From contig JAKJGY010000020.1 of NCBI GenBank assembly GCA_022704145.1, forward strand, positions 1 through 38,773: 38,773 nucleotides of DNA, given 5' to 3'. Below are positions 24,103-32,478 of this stretch, in pieces (within the stretch, counting starts at the first letter, position 1; every line of letters starts with the position of its first letter). The DNA is from Verrucomicrobiota bacterium (GTDB lineage: Bacteria > Verrucomicrobiota > Kiritimatiellia > RFP12 > UBA1067). The notes beneath the pieces were generated by a model that saw only the letters and a list, made by a program, of their open reading frames with translations, was not told where the DNA came from and made no database searches. Both the position numbers and the translations under genes were made by a program.

Positions 24103-26808
24103 TCAATCCGCCGCGGCGTGAAGATCCAGCGCCACGAAGCGCAGCAGGTCGTCGTCCTTCATTTCAGTCAGCAGGGTCTCGCCGCCGCCCTGCAGCAGCT
24201 CGTCTGCCAGCGCGCGCTTCTCCTCCAGCAGCGCGTCGATCTTGTCCTCCACCGTGCCGCGGCAGATGAAGGTATGGACCAGCACGTTCTTCCTCTGGCC
24301 GATGCGGAAGGCGCGGTCCGTGGCCTGGTTCTCCACTGCGGGGTTCCACCAGCGGTCGAAATGGATCACATGCGAGGCCTGCGTCAGGTTCAGCCCCGTG
24401 CCGCCAGCCTTGAGCGAGAGCACGAAGAAGGGCGGGCCGTCGTCGCGCTGGAAAGCCTCCACGAGGTCGCGGCGGCGGGCGACGGGCGTGCCTCCGTGCA
24501 GCACCAGGCCGGGGCGTCGGAAGACGCCCGCCAGGAACGCCGCCAGCGGCTCGGTCAGCTCGCGGTACTGGGTGAAGACCAGCGCCTTGTCCTGGCGTTC
24601 GGCCAGCTCGTCGCACAGCTCGCGCAGGCGCGCGAACTTGCCGCTGCGGCTCTCGGCGTAGTCGCCGTCGGCCAGGGCCTGCGCGGGATGGTTGCAGATC
24701 TGCTTGAAGCGCATGAGCGCGGTGAGGATCAGGGCCCGGCGCTTCATGGGGTCGCCGGCCACGCCGTCCTCCAGATCCTTCTTGAGCTGGCGCACCTGCT
24801 GCGCGTAGAGCGCAGCCTGCGCGGGGGTGAGCCCGCAGTAGGCGGGCACCACCGTCTTGTCCGGCAGGTCGGCGATGACCGTGCGGTCGGTCTTGAGCCG
24901 CCGCAGGATATAGGGCCGTGTGAGGCGACGCACGGGCGCGTAAGCGTCGGGCAGCTCCTGGCGCGCGCGGATGAAGGTCTCAAAACTCTTGGCCCCGCCG
25001 AGCAGCCCGGGGTTGATGAAGTCGAAGAGCGACCAGAGGTCGCCGGCGCGGTTCTCGACCGGTGTGCCGGTGAGGGCGAGGCGCGCCTCGGCCTTGAACT
25101 GCTTCACGGCCCGCGCCTGACGCGTCCCGGCGTTCTTGATGGCCTGGGCCTCATCGAGGATCACCAGCCGCCAGGCGGCGTCCTCCAGCCACGCCGTGCG
25201 CGCGGCCATGCCGTAGGTGGTGACCACCAGGTCGGTCTTAGCGAGCGCCGCGTCAGGTCCGGCCTCACAGCGCTTAAGGAAGAGCGGGTCGGCGTTGCCG
25301 GACGGGTGGACGATGAGCACGCGTAAGGAAGGCGCGAAACGCCGGGCCTCGTCGCGCCAGTTCGCCAGCAGCGAGGCGGGGGCCACCAGCAGCGAGGGCG
25401 CGAGCGCGAGCGCGTCACGCTTGAGCCAGAGCAGCAGCGCCAGCGTCTGGACGGTCTTACCGAGGCCCATGTCGTCGGCGAGGCAACCGCCCAGGCCCAG
25501 CGAGGCCAGGAAGTGCAGCCAGCGCACGCCGGTCGCCTGATAGGGACGCAAGGTGGCGCGCAGGTCTTCGGCGCAGGGCAGCGCGCCTGAGACCGCCTCC
25601 GGCTGCCGCAGGCGCGCGAGCGTCTCGTCGAACCAGCGCCCGGGACGTACCCCTGTCCAGGCGCTGACACGCTCGGCGGCGCGCGCGGCCTCACCCCCGC
25701 CGAGCGCCACGCCGGAAAGCAGGCGCATCGCCTCGGCGAAGGAAACGCCGTCACGCGCCACCGCCTTCTCGATCTTTCGCCAGTGCTCGAGCACCTCGCT
25801 GAGCTGCTCGCGGTTGACCTCCACCCATTTGCCCCGGAGCGAGACCAGCCCGTCCTCCGCGTTGAGCAGCTCCCGGATCTCGTCGGCGGAGAGCCTCTCC
25901 TCGCCCAGCGTGACCGAGAGGCTGAAATCCAGCAGCGCGGCCGCGCCCAGGCGCGAGGGCGCGCGGTCGCCCAACTGCACGCTGACCGTCGGCCGCGGCG
26001 GCTTGCGCGGAGTCCACCAGTCAGGCACGCGGACGATCACCCCGCAGGACTCCAGCGCCGGGATGTCGCGCAGCAGGCGATAGGCGTCGCGCGCGCCCCA
26101 CGCGAGCGGCTGGTAGATACGCCCCGTCTCGTACAGCTCCTTGACGAACGCGCTTCGCTCGACCGCCCGCTGGATGGGGTCGAGCAGGCGCAGCAGGGCC
26201 TCGCGGTTCTTCGCGCCGGCATAGTCGTTCAGCGCGCGCTTGAGCGGCAGGTGCTGCACGCGCCCGATGTCCGAGACCCGACTGGCGTAGGTCACCATAA
26301 AGGCGAAAGGGCGATCCGGGTTCTTCTTGTTCTCAGCCAGATGGAAGGTGACGCGGCCGACCGCGCGCCAGACGGGACTGATCGCCTGCAGGAAGGCGTC
26401 GAGCCCCGCCTCGGCCCGCTGCCGCGCGGCCGCGTCAAGCGCGCCCCAGAGCGCGGAGGCGCAGGCGGCGTCGAAGGTCTCAGAACCGCGAAACGGGGGC
26501 GCGCTCTCCAGCCAGTCCGCCCACTCCGCTGCGGGAAAGGGAACCTCAGGCAAACCGGCGCCCTCCTCGCGAGGCGCGTGACAGAGCGCGGTCAGGTAGC
26601 GCCGCGCAAACGCGCGGCCGAACGCGAGCGAGTCGCAGAGCGGCTCGTTGCAGGCGGCCAGAGCGAGAAAACCCTCGGCGGCCGAACCCTCGAAAGCTTT
26701 GCGCAGGCGGGCGACGGCGGCTTCGGTGAGCGGGGCGTCCGGCGCGTCAGACGCAACGAGGTAGAAACGCCCGCCAGGGGACAGGCACAGTTCGAGAGCG
26801 TGTTTCAT
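24103..26808 (-). CDS. SNF2-family DEAD/DEAH helicase / translocase
   Basis: 901 residues. The N-terminal 270 residues are unassigned. About 275-340 fits the bacterial SNF2-associated domain (LLDFSLSVTLGEERLSADEIRELL, GKWVEVNREQL). The motor core begins with LRPYQATGVRWLHFL (about 420). Walker A is DDMGLGKT (about 446), followed by LLVAPASLLANW, DEAQAIKN (motif II, about 552) and LTGTPVEN (motif III). The second RecA lobe has ALVFTQYRELTEPL, LHGGTPVARRRDLV, LSLKAGGTGLNLTQA and DRWWNPAVENQATDRAFRIGQ, ending in VEDKIDALLEEK. All motor motifs look intact, so it is expected to be an ATP-driven double-stranded-DNA translocase. It is divergent (132 bp) from a SWIM-like gene; SNF2 and SWIM-domain proteins are recurrent neighbours in bacteria. 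Confidence 0.93.
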   Translation of the reverse strand: MKHALELCLSPGGRFYLVASDAPDAPLTEAAVARLRKAFEGSAAEGFLALAACNEPLCDSLAFGRAFARRYLTALCHAPREEGAGLPEVPFPAAEWADWLESAPPFRGSETFDAACASALWGALDAAARQRAEAGLDAFLQAISPVWRAVGRVTFHLAENKKNPDRPFAFMVTYASRVSDIGRVQHLPLKRALNDYAGAKNREALLRLLDPIQRAVERSAFVKELYETGRIYQPLAWGARDAYRLLRDIPALESCGVIVRVPDWWTPRKPPRPTVSVQLGDRAPSRLGAAALLDFSLSVTLGEERLSADEIRELLNAEDGLVSLRGKWVEVNREQLSEVLEHWRKIEKAVARDGVSFAEAMRLLSGVALGGGEAARAAERVSAWTGVRPGRWFDETLARLRQPEAVSGALPCAEDLRATLRPYQATGVRWLHFLASLGLGGCLADDMGLGKTVQTLALLLWLKRDALALAPSLLVAPASLLANWRDEARRFAPSLRVLIVHPSGNADPLFLKRCEAGPDAALAKTDLVVTTYGMAARTAWLEDAAWRLVILDEAQAIKNAGTRQARAVKQFKAEARLALTGTPVENRAGDLWSLFDFINPGLLGGAKSFETFIRARQELPDAYAPVRRLTRPYILRRLKTDRTVIADLPDKTVVPAYCGLTPAQAALYAQQVRQLKKDLEDGVAGDPMKRRALILTALMRFKQICNHPAQALADGDYAESRSGKFARLRELCDELAERQDKALVFTQYRELTEPLAAFLAGVFRRPGLVLHGGTPVARRRDLVEAFQRDDGPPFFVLSLKAGGTGLNLTQASHVIHFDRWWNPAVENQATDRAFRIGQRKNVLVHTFICRGTVEDKIDALLEEKRALADELLQGGGETLLTEMKDDDLLRFVALDLHAAAD

Positions 26809-26940
26809 AGGCTAGAGCGAGGGCGAGGGAAATTTCATCGGCGGACCTTAACAGACTCAGGACGCCCTGTCAATGCGACCGCCTTTCCGTAGCGTCACTC
26901 CAGGATAGGCGACCCGGAACGCTCCTGCTATCATAGGCCG

Positions 26941-27597
26941 ATGCAACTGGACTTGTTCGATTTCGCAAGCGAGCGGGCCGCCGAGCGCGCGCCGGCACCT
27001 TCCGCCGCCTGGGACGCTCCGGAGTCAACCCTGTGGGGGCGGGCCTGGCTTGCCAACATCCGGCGCCTCTGCCAGCCGAAGCGCGCCTCAGAGCTGGCGT
27101 TCGGCGAGAAGCTGCTGGCTGGCGGCCGCCTGCAGTCGCTGCATGTACGGCGCGGGCACCTGCAGGGGGCGTTCACCAACCGTGCGGGCGGCACCGCCCT
27201 CGTGAATGTCGATGTCAAGCTCCTCCCCGCCAGTCGCTGGCTCGCCCTGGACCGTCTCAGCGAGCGGTGCGGCGACCAGCTCTTCACGTCGGATGAGCTG
27301 CCCGACGACGTGCTCTCCGAGCTGTTCGGGCAGCCGGAGGGCCTGCTTCCCGACTGGGCCGACCTCGCCTTCTCCTGTTCCCACTGCCAGTCGCCGTTCT
27401 GCCTCTATCGCGCCGCGACCCTGCTGGCGGCCACAGCGGAATTCGACCGTACGCCGATCAAGCTGCTCGAACTGCGCGGCGCCGCGCATGAGCTGCTGCT
27501 CAGGCGCGCCGCACAACATCCGCCCGAGGGTGCGGATACGTTGCACGAGGATGAGGTCGCCTCGCTGTTCGGGATCGAACTCGTCCCCACCTCCTGA
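26941..27597 (+). CDS. SWIM-zinc-finger-like protein paired with SNF2 helicase
   Basis: 218 residues from the ATG at 26941. Motifs typical of SNF2-linked SWIM proteins are visible: [12 protein letters not shown] near residue 31, [18 protein letters not shown] (about 61-78, equivalent to the A..Y.R.GRV.....GS strand), [24 protein letters not shown] (about 139-162) and [13 protein letters not shown] (about 168-180). In canonical SWIM domains the zinc ligands are CxC...CxH. Here the cluster reads [11 protein letters not shown], so the final His position is Tyr and the spacing is shortened; zinc binding may be altered. It is divergent from the SNF2 gene, suggesting one functional unit. The exact role of such pairs is not established to my knowledge. 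Confidence 0.78.
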   Translation: MQLDLFDFASERAAERAPAPSAAWDAPESTLWGRAWLANIRRLCQPKRASELAFGEKLLAGGRLQSLHVRRGHLQGAFTNRAGGTALVNVDVKLLPASRWLALDRLSERCGDQLFTSDELPDDVLSELFGQPEGLLPDWADLAFSCSHCQSPFCLYRAATLLAATAEFDRTPIKLLELRGAAHELLLRRAAQHPPEGADTLHEDEVASLFGIELVPTS

Positions 27598-27661
27598 TTT
27601 CGCGCACCCGCCCACCCTGGCCCGCCTACGGCCGGAAGCCGTCACGGAGGTTATCGCACGC

Positions 27662-27690
27662 TTGCCTATCCGGGGGGCGCGTGTTACAGT
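27662..27690 (+). promoter_or_regulatory. sigma-70-type promoter of infA
   Basis: -35 TTGCCT at 27662-27667, a 17-base spacer, and -10 TACAGT at 27685-27690. The expected start of transcription is near 27697, about 30 bases before the infA ATG, whose GGGAG ribosome site lies within that leader. Confidence 0.7.
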
Positions 27691-27727
27691 ATCCGCAGTT
27701 TTCAAGTCAACACCAGACGGGAGCCCT

Positions 27728-27949
27728 ATGCCGAGTGATGATGCCATTGAAGTGATCGGTACCGTAGTCAAAGTCCTTCCCGCGACCATGTATCGGGTGA
27801 AGTTGGAGAACGGGCACGAGGTGCTCGCGCACATCTCCGGCAAGATGCGCAAGTTCTTCATCAAGATCGCGGCGGGCGACAAGGTGACCATCGAGATCTC
27901 GCCCTACGACCTGACCAAGGGCCGTATCATCTACCGGCACAAGGCTTAA
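27728..27949 (+). CDS. infA: translation initiation factor IF-1
   Basis: 73 residues, the usual length for IF-1. A single OB fold: [68 protein letters not shown]-1 binds the 30S A site during initiation. The ATG at 27728 has GGGAG five bases upstream, and a good promoter sits just ahead; longer in-frame extensions run back into the preceding gene and are discounted. It is not next to ribosomal-protein genes, as it is in many bacteria. Its stop is only 8 bp (GCGGCCGC) from the stop of the convergent gene, with no terminator between them. Confidence 0.97.
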   Translation: MPSDDAIEVIGTVVKVLPATMYRVKLENGHEVLAHISGKMRKFFIKIAAGDKVTIEISPYDLTKGRIIYRHKA

Positions 27950-27957
27950 GCGGCCGC

Positions 27958-29439
27958 CTAAGGTCGAGGCCGCGCCCGCGCGACCGCCCGCGCCCGGAAC
28001 GTGACCGTCACTCGGTCACCGGCGGCCTCAGCCCCCTCGGACGGAACGAGCACGAAGCGGTCCGTCACCACCGGCAGAAGCGGCCGGTCGCACCGCACCT
28101 CGCGGATCTCCGCCACACGCTCCGGGAACAGCGCGAGAAACGGGCGCGAACCCCATTTCGGATCACGCGTGCCGCCCTGACGCAAGACCGAGACCCGCAG
28201 CGTCCAGACGTCCCCGTCCTCTTCCAGCCGATAGCCGAACGCGGGATCGGAGCAGGGGTAGGAGGCGACCCAGGCGGGGTCGCCGTAGAACGCCACCGTG
28301 TCGCGGTCCCACAACAGGCCCAAGGCGTCACGGTCTCCCCTGACGGGGCCAGCCCGCAGCGCCGCGATATCGCGCGCCTCATACGAGCCGGGCATCTCGT
28401 CCAGCACGCCGGGGTAGGCCGTGGCCAGCCGGTGGAGCAACGCCTGGTTGTTCAGGAAGAAGGCCTCCGAAAGCGAGAGGCGCCCGTCGTCGAACAGCAA
28501 GCCGGTCCCCCAGCCCATGTAGCCGTAAAAGGTCACCACCGTATACCCGAGCATCTGCGCCACGCCGCCTGAGTGCAGCCACGCCGTGGCCATGCAGTCA
28601 CGGCGGTCGATATGGCCGATCAGGCAGTTACCGACCGGCAGATAGACTTTCGTGCCCGTCGAGGCGAACGGATGCCGCGTGCCGTCCTGGCTCAGGGCGT
28701 AGAGGCCGCCCGCCTCGTGGCGCAGGGCGCCGCCCGGCTTATTATAGGCGATCTGCCAGTCGCGCTCGGTGGCATGACCGCTCGTGTAGAGGACCTCTAC
28801 CGGCCGTTCCTGCAGCGCCGCAGCCCAAGCGCGCGCCGCGTCCGGCGCGACCGCCCTGTAGGACACGCCCGTACCGCCCTCCTCCTTGACCCAAAAATCG
28901 GTGACGCGGTCCTCGTTGGAGGCGAACCCCGCCGTCAGGCGACCGAGCAGGCCCGGGCCCATGCTCGTCGCACCCCGCCGTACGGTCAGCGGCTCACGGA
29001 GCCGGGCCAGCCGCAGCGCGTCCTCCACGGCATAGCCGGTCACGATGCCCCAGAGCGCGTCCCCGTAGGGATCCTCGTCGAGCCGCCGCATCAGGCGATG
29101 CGCACCCACGACGAACGACCGGCCGCACGCCTCGGCCGGCCCGACAAAACACACATAGGCCGGCATCCGCGCGCGTAACTCTGGCAAAGCCTCCTCCAGG
29201 CGCCCCTCCGGATAGGTCACCACACAGGCGTCGTACTTCTTGTGCAGCGCCTGGACCACCTCGCCCCAGCCGGGCGCCGCCACGGTCGCCGCGCTGGCCA
29301 CCACGGCATAGTCGCCCATAGGCTCGACCCGCGCCGTCCGCCCCGGGCCGACCTCGCACACGAGCCGCCCCCCGGCCGCGTTCGCAAACGCGCCGACCCA
29401 CCACAGCCATCCGAACACCGACCACCGTTTCCAGTCCAT
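27958..29439 (-). CDS. secreted caspase/gingipain-like (clan CD) cysteine-peptidase-type protein
   Basis: 493 residues from the ATG at 29439, which has a GGGAGGGGGGG site directly upstream; an in-frame ATG at 29475 is less likely. A signal peptide (MDWKRWSVFGWLWWVGAFANA) is followed by an alpha/beta region. Two motifs match the catalytic dyad layout of the C25/caspase-like fold: a strand then YTSGHATERDWQ (His) and, about 50 residues later, KVYLPVGNCLIGHID (Cys). After these comes TAWLHSGGVAQMLGYTVVTFYGYMGWG, like the strand after the Cys in gingipains. A C-terminal beta domain (about 390-493) follows. Protease activity is inference from motif order only. Confidence 0.62.
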   Translation of the reverse strand: MDWKRWSVFGWLWWVGAFANAAGGRLVCEVGPGRTARVEPMGDYAVVASAATVAAPGWGEVVQALHKKYDACVVTYPEGRLEEALPELRARMPAYVCFVGPAEACGRSFVVGAHRLMRRLDEDPYGDALWGIVTGYAVEDALRLARLREPLTVRRGATSMGPGLLGRLTAGFASNEDRVTDFWVKEEGGTGVSYRAVAPDAARAWAAALQERPVEVLYTSGHATERDWQIAYNKPGGALRHEAGGLYALSQDGTRHPFASTGTKVYLPVGNCLIGHIDRRDCMATAWLHSGGVAQMLGYTVVTFYGYMGWGTGLLFDDGRLSLSEAFFLNNQALLHRLATAYPGVLDEMPGSYEARDIAALRAGPVRGDRDALGLLWDRDTVAFYGDPAWVASYPCSDPAFGYRLEEDGDVWTLRVSVLRQGGTRDPKWGSRPFLALFPERVAEIREVRCDRPLLPVVTDRFVLVPSEGAEAAGDRVTVTFRARAVARARPRP

Positions 29440-29492
29440 CCCCCCCTCCCTTAGTGCCTTACGAACGAAAAACACTGATAAAATAGTTGTTT

Positions 29493-29586
29493 GGGAATGG
29501 TGGAATACTGGAATGTTGGAAGATCACTTCGGCGGCTTCGGTCTCAACCCCCTTCATTCCACCATTCCAGCATTCCAGTTTTCCAG
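29493..29586. repeat. ATTCCA-rich inverted repeat
   Basis: The left arm is made of GGAATGGTGGAATACTGGAATG and the right arm of its near mirror; a 13-bp core (GGAATGGTGGAAT at 29494-29506 against ATTCCACCATTCC at 29556-29568) pairs perfectly. It lies in the 179-bp gap between the peptidase-like gene and the end of the rimO operon. It lacks a T-run and looks like a dispersed intergenic repeat rather than a terminator. Confidence 0.7.
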
Positions 29587-29618
29587 TCATCCACTTTGGG
29601 TTGCTGGCTTCGCCCGCG

Positions 29619-30062
29619 TTAGACTTCCACCTCCACACGCCCGGGACGCACGGCGATCCGCCTGACCGCCCCCTCGAGTCGCACGCCCCGCGAGGCCAGC
29701 AGCACCTGGGGGTCAAGCAAGATCCGCTCGCCGTCCAACGACACGCCGGGCACGCCCTCGAACTTCTGCGCCACCGCCGCCATGACCTGCGCGCTCAGGT
29801 TGGCGGAGCTGAGGCCGAAGAAACGGACCGAAACGCTCACCAGGCGCACCCCCACCCGACGCCCGCTGTCGAGGCATTCGGCCGACCAGACGCTCTCGAA
29901 CGGGATCGCCAGACCTGCCTGAAACGCCCCCCCGATCGTCACGGTGCCGTCGCCCAGCCCGACCGTCACCTCCTTGAGCTGGCTCACCCCTCCCAGCGCC
30001 TGCCGCACATAGGCCGCGACCTCGCCCTCCTCCACCACCACATTCATCGCACGTAGGATCAC
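29619..30062 (-). CDS. small protein of unknown function, coupled to rimO
   Basis: 147 residues from a GTG at 30062, overlapping the rimO stop by 4 bases (GTGA), with a G-rich site upstream; an ATG at 30047 is possible but has no site. There is no signal peptide. The pattern is alternating beta strands (LKEVTVGLGDGTVTIGGAF, VGVRLVSVSVRFFG, GVRLEGAVRRIAVRPGRVEVEV) with one helix (NLSAQVMAAVAQKF). This loosely recalls LmeA/DUF2993-type lipid-binding folds, but the similarity is by eye only. It is the last gene of the operon that runs from the histidine kinase. Confidence 0.6.
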   Translation of the reverse strand: MILRAMNVVVEEGEVAAYVRQALGGVSQLKEVTVGLGDGTVTIGGAFQAGLAIPFESVWSAECLDSGRRVGVRLVSVSVRFFGLSSANLSAQVMAAVAQKFEGVPGVSLDGERILLDPQVLLASRGVRLEGAVRRIAVRPGRVEVEV

Positions 30063-31468
30063 GTCCGCCGCCCCCCTTTCCGCCTCGTTGCCGTCCCCGC
30101 CTCTGCGGCCGCCCGCGCCGTCAGGTCAAACCCGCGCGCCCCCGTCACCTCGACGCGCACGAAATCGCCCGCGCGCGCCGTCTCAGGAACACCGCGCACA
30201 CGGGTCTCGCCGTCAACCTCCGGCGCCTGCCGCGGCAACCGCGCCGACCAGACACCGTCCGCGTCGCGCCGGATCAGCAGCGCGGTATCGACCTGCCCCT
30301 TAAGGGCTGCGGCCCGCTCGCGTGCCAGCCGCTTCTGAAGAGCCATCAGCCGTTGGCAGCGGCTCTCCACCACCTCAGGAGCGGGCGCGGGCAGGCCGAA
30401 CGCGGCCGTGCCCTCCTCCGGCGAATAGGCAAAGACGCCGAGGTGGTCGAAACGCGACTCCGCGACCGTCGCCAGCAGGTGCTCGAAATGCGCCTCGGTC
30501 TCGCCGGGGAAACCCACCAGACACGTGGTGCGCAGCACGATCCCCGGCACGGCCTGCCGCAGGCGGGCCGCCAGCCCCTCCGTCGCCGCGACGGCCGGCG
30601 CGCGGTTCATGGCGCGCAGGAGGTCCGGATGACTGTGCTGGATCGGCACATCGAGGTAGCGGCAGAGGTGGCGCGCCGTGTTCAGCAGCTCCAGCACAGC
30701 CTCGGTCACGCCGGCCGGATAGCCATAGAGCAGCCTCAGCCAGAAATCACCCTCCAGCGCGTCGAGGCGGCGCAAGAGGCCGACGATATGCGTCCGCTTG
30801 CCCAGGTCGGCCCCGTAGAGCAGCGAGTCCTGCGAGACCAGGTTCAGCTCGCGGACGCCCGCGCGCACCATGGCCTCCGCCTCACGCACGATCTCATCCG
30901 GCGTCCGGGAGCGGAAGCGCCCGCGGATCGCAGGGATCGCACAATAGGCGCAGCGGTGGTCGCAGCCGTCCGCGATCTTGAGGTAGGCGAACGGGCCACC
31001 CGTGAAGAGCAGCGTCGGGTAGGGCGGGCTGTACACTTTCTTGGCCACCCTGCCGGACACGAGCACCCCGCAGCGTTCCCCGCGCGCCACGCGCGTCACG
31101 ACCTCCCCGACGCGCTCCAGCTCATCGATACCGAGAAAGGCGTCCACCTCCGGGAAGGTCTGCTCCAGACGCGTGCGGTACCGCTGGACCAGGCATCCCG
31201 CGACCACCACCGCACGGCAGCCGCCCGCCCGCTTGTGCGCGCACGCCCGCAGAATCGCCTCAGCCGCCTCCTCGCGCGCGGCGGCGATAAACGAGCAGGT
31301 GTTGACGAGGAGGATGTCGGCCTCCTCCGGCGAGGGCGCGAGGGCGATCAGCCCGGCCTTCAGGAAACCCGCCATCACCTGCGCGTCGACCCGGTTCTTC
31401 GCACACCCGAGGCTGATAAAGCCGACCGTCACCGGCCGGGCCTCAGGCCGCTTGCCTCCCTGCCTCAT
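30059..31468 (-). CDS. rimO: ribosomal protein S12 methylthiotransferase RimO
   Basis: 469 residues. It adds a methylthio group to a conserved Asp of ribosomal protein S12, using two [4Fe-4S] clusters and SAM. The N-terminal MTTase domain has its three cluster cysteines in ISLGCAKNRVDAQ, VNTCSFI and VAGCLVQRY; the SLGC.KN.VD signature points to RimO rather than MiaB. The radical-SAM cluster is CDHRCAYCAIP, followed by GRFRSR, ELNLVSQDS and the YLDVPIQHSH strand. A TRAM domain closes the protein (GQVDTALLIRR...DFVRVEVTGARGFDL). The start overlaps the dctP stop (ATGA at 31465-31468), so it is cotranscribed with a TRAP transporter, an uncommon setting. Confidence 0.96.
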   Translation of the reverse strand: MRQGGKRPEARPVTVGFISLGCAKNRVDAQVMAGFLKAGLIALAPSPEEADILLVNTCSFIAAAREEAAEAILRACAHKRAGGCRAVVVAGCLVQRYRTRLEQTFPEVDAFLGIDELERVGEVVTRVARGERCGVLVSGRVAKKVYSPPYPTLLFTGGPFAYLKIADGCDHRCAYCAIPAIRGRFRSRTPDEIVREAEAMVRAGVRELNLVSQDSLLYGADLGKRTHIVGLLRRLDALEGDFWLRLLYGYPAGVTEAVLELLNTARHLCRYLDVPIQHSHPDLLRAMNRAPAVAATEGLAARLRQAVPGIVLRTTCLVGFPGETEAHFEHLLATVAESRFDHLGVFAYSPEEGTAAFGLPAPAPEVVESRCQRLMALQKRLARERAAALKGQVDTALLIRRDADGVWSARLPRQAPEVDGETRVRGVPETARAGDFVRVEVTGARGFDLTARAAAEAGTATRRKGGRRT

Positions 31469-32478
31469 GGCGCCTCCCCCATCTCGCTGACGGCGGCATA
31501 GAGCCCCGGCTTCCAGACGCCCTCGAACTGGCCGGGAAGCCGGTCGCGGGCCAGCCGCCGGAAGGGCGCCGTATCCAGCGGCACGAACTCCACCCCCGCG
31601 CGCTCCAGGTCGCGCCGGTACTCCGCCTCCGCCCGCTCCACCTCCGCGTTATGCCACACGGTCGCCTCCTCCAGCGCCTGCAGGAGCAGCGCGCGCTCCT
31701 CCGGGCTAAAGCGCCGCTCCAGATGGTCGCCCACCGACGGGAGGTAGAACCCGATCAGGTGGCGCGTCTCCATGATATAGCGCTGCACCTCGTCCAGATG
31801 GTTCGCGTGGATCGTCGCCAAGGGGTTCTCCTGCCCGTCCACGACACCCAGCTTCAGCGCCATGAACATGTCCGTAAACGGGATCGGCGTCGTGTTCGCG
31901 CCAAATGTCTGCCAAGCCCGGATGTAGACCTCCAGCTCGGGCACCCGCAGCTTGAGCCCCTTCAGGTCCTCAGGCGCGCTCACCTTCCGCGAGGTGGTCG
32001 TCAGGTACCGCGGCCCGCGCAGCCACGGCCGCAGCAGCCTGATGCCCGCCCGCGCGCGCATCGTCGCACGCAGCTCGTCGCCGATCGGGCTGTCCCAGAC
32101 ACGTCCGATATGCGCGGCGTCGCGGAAGACGAAGGGCGCCTCCAGCGCGCCGAACTCCGGCGCGTACCAGCCCACCACCGCCTGCCCCGTCACGATGATA
32201 TCGACGCACCCGAGCCGGAGCCCCTCGCTCAGCTCGCGCTCGTTGCCGAGCTGACCGCTGGGATACAGCCGGACCTGCAGCCTGCCGCCGGAGCGCTCCG
32301 CCACCTGCTTCGCCAGCCGTTCGGCCGCCCGGTGCAGCAGCTCCGACGGGCCGGGGTTATAGGCGATCCGCACGACCTTGGGGCGCGCCCGCCCGTCACC
32401 ACACCCCGCCGCCAGCAGCGCCGTGGCCAGAACAACCGGCGCGAGCCTCCGCCCCAACAAAAAAACGTCCCCGGTCAT
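31465..32478 (-). CDS. dctP: TRAP transporter solute-binding lipoprotein DctP
   Basis: 337 residues from the ATG at 32478, which overlaps the dctM stop (ATGA) and has GGGAGG upstream. The N-terminus is a lipoprotein signal with lipobox LLAAGC, so the protein is tethered to a membrane. The DctP family pattern is clear: ERSGGRLQVRLYPSGQLGNERE, LRLGCVDIIVTGQ, YLTTTSRKVSAPEDLKGLKLRV, NTTPIPFTDMFMALKLGVVDGQENPLATIHANHLDEVQRY. In this family an arginine near the LKGLKLRVP strand binds the ligand carboxylate, so an organic acid is likely; the exact ligand is unknown. Confidence 0.93.
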   Translation of the reverse strand: MTGDVFLLGRRLAPVVLATALLAAGCGDGRARPKVVRIAYNPGPSELLHRAAERLAKQVAERSGGRLQVRLYPSGQLGNERELSEGLRLGCVDIIVTGQAVVGWYAPEFGALEAPFVFRDAAHIGRVWDSPIGDELRATMRARAGIRLLRPWLRGPRYLTTTSRKVSAPEDLKGLKLRVPELEVYIRAWQTFGANTTPIPFTDMFMALKLGVVDGQENPLATIHANHLDEVQRYIMETRHLIGFYLPSVGDHLERRFSPEERALLLQALEEATVWHNAEVERAEAEYRRDLERAGVEFVPLDTAPFRRLARDRLPGQFEGVWKPGLYAAVSEMGEAP

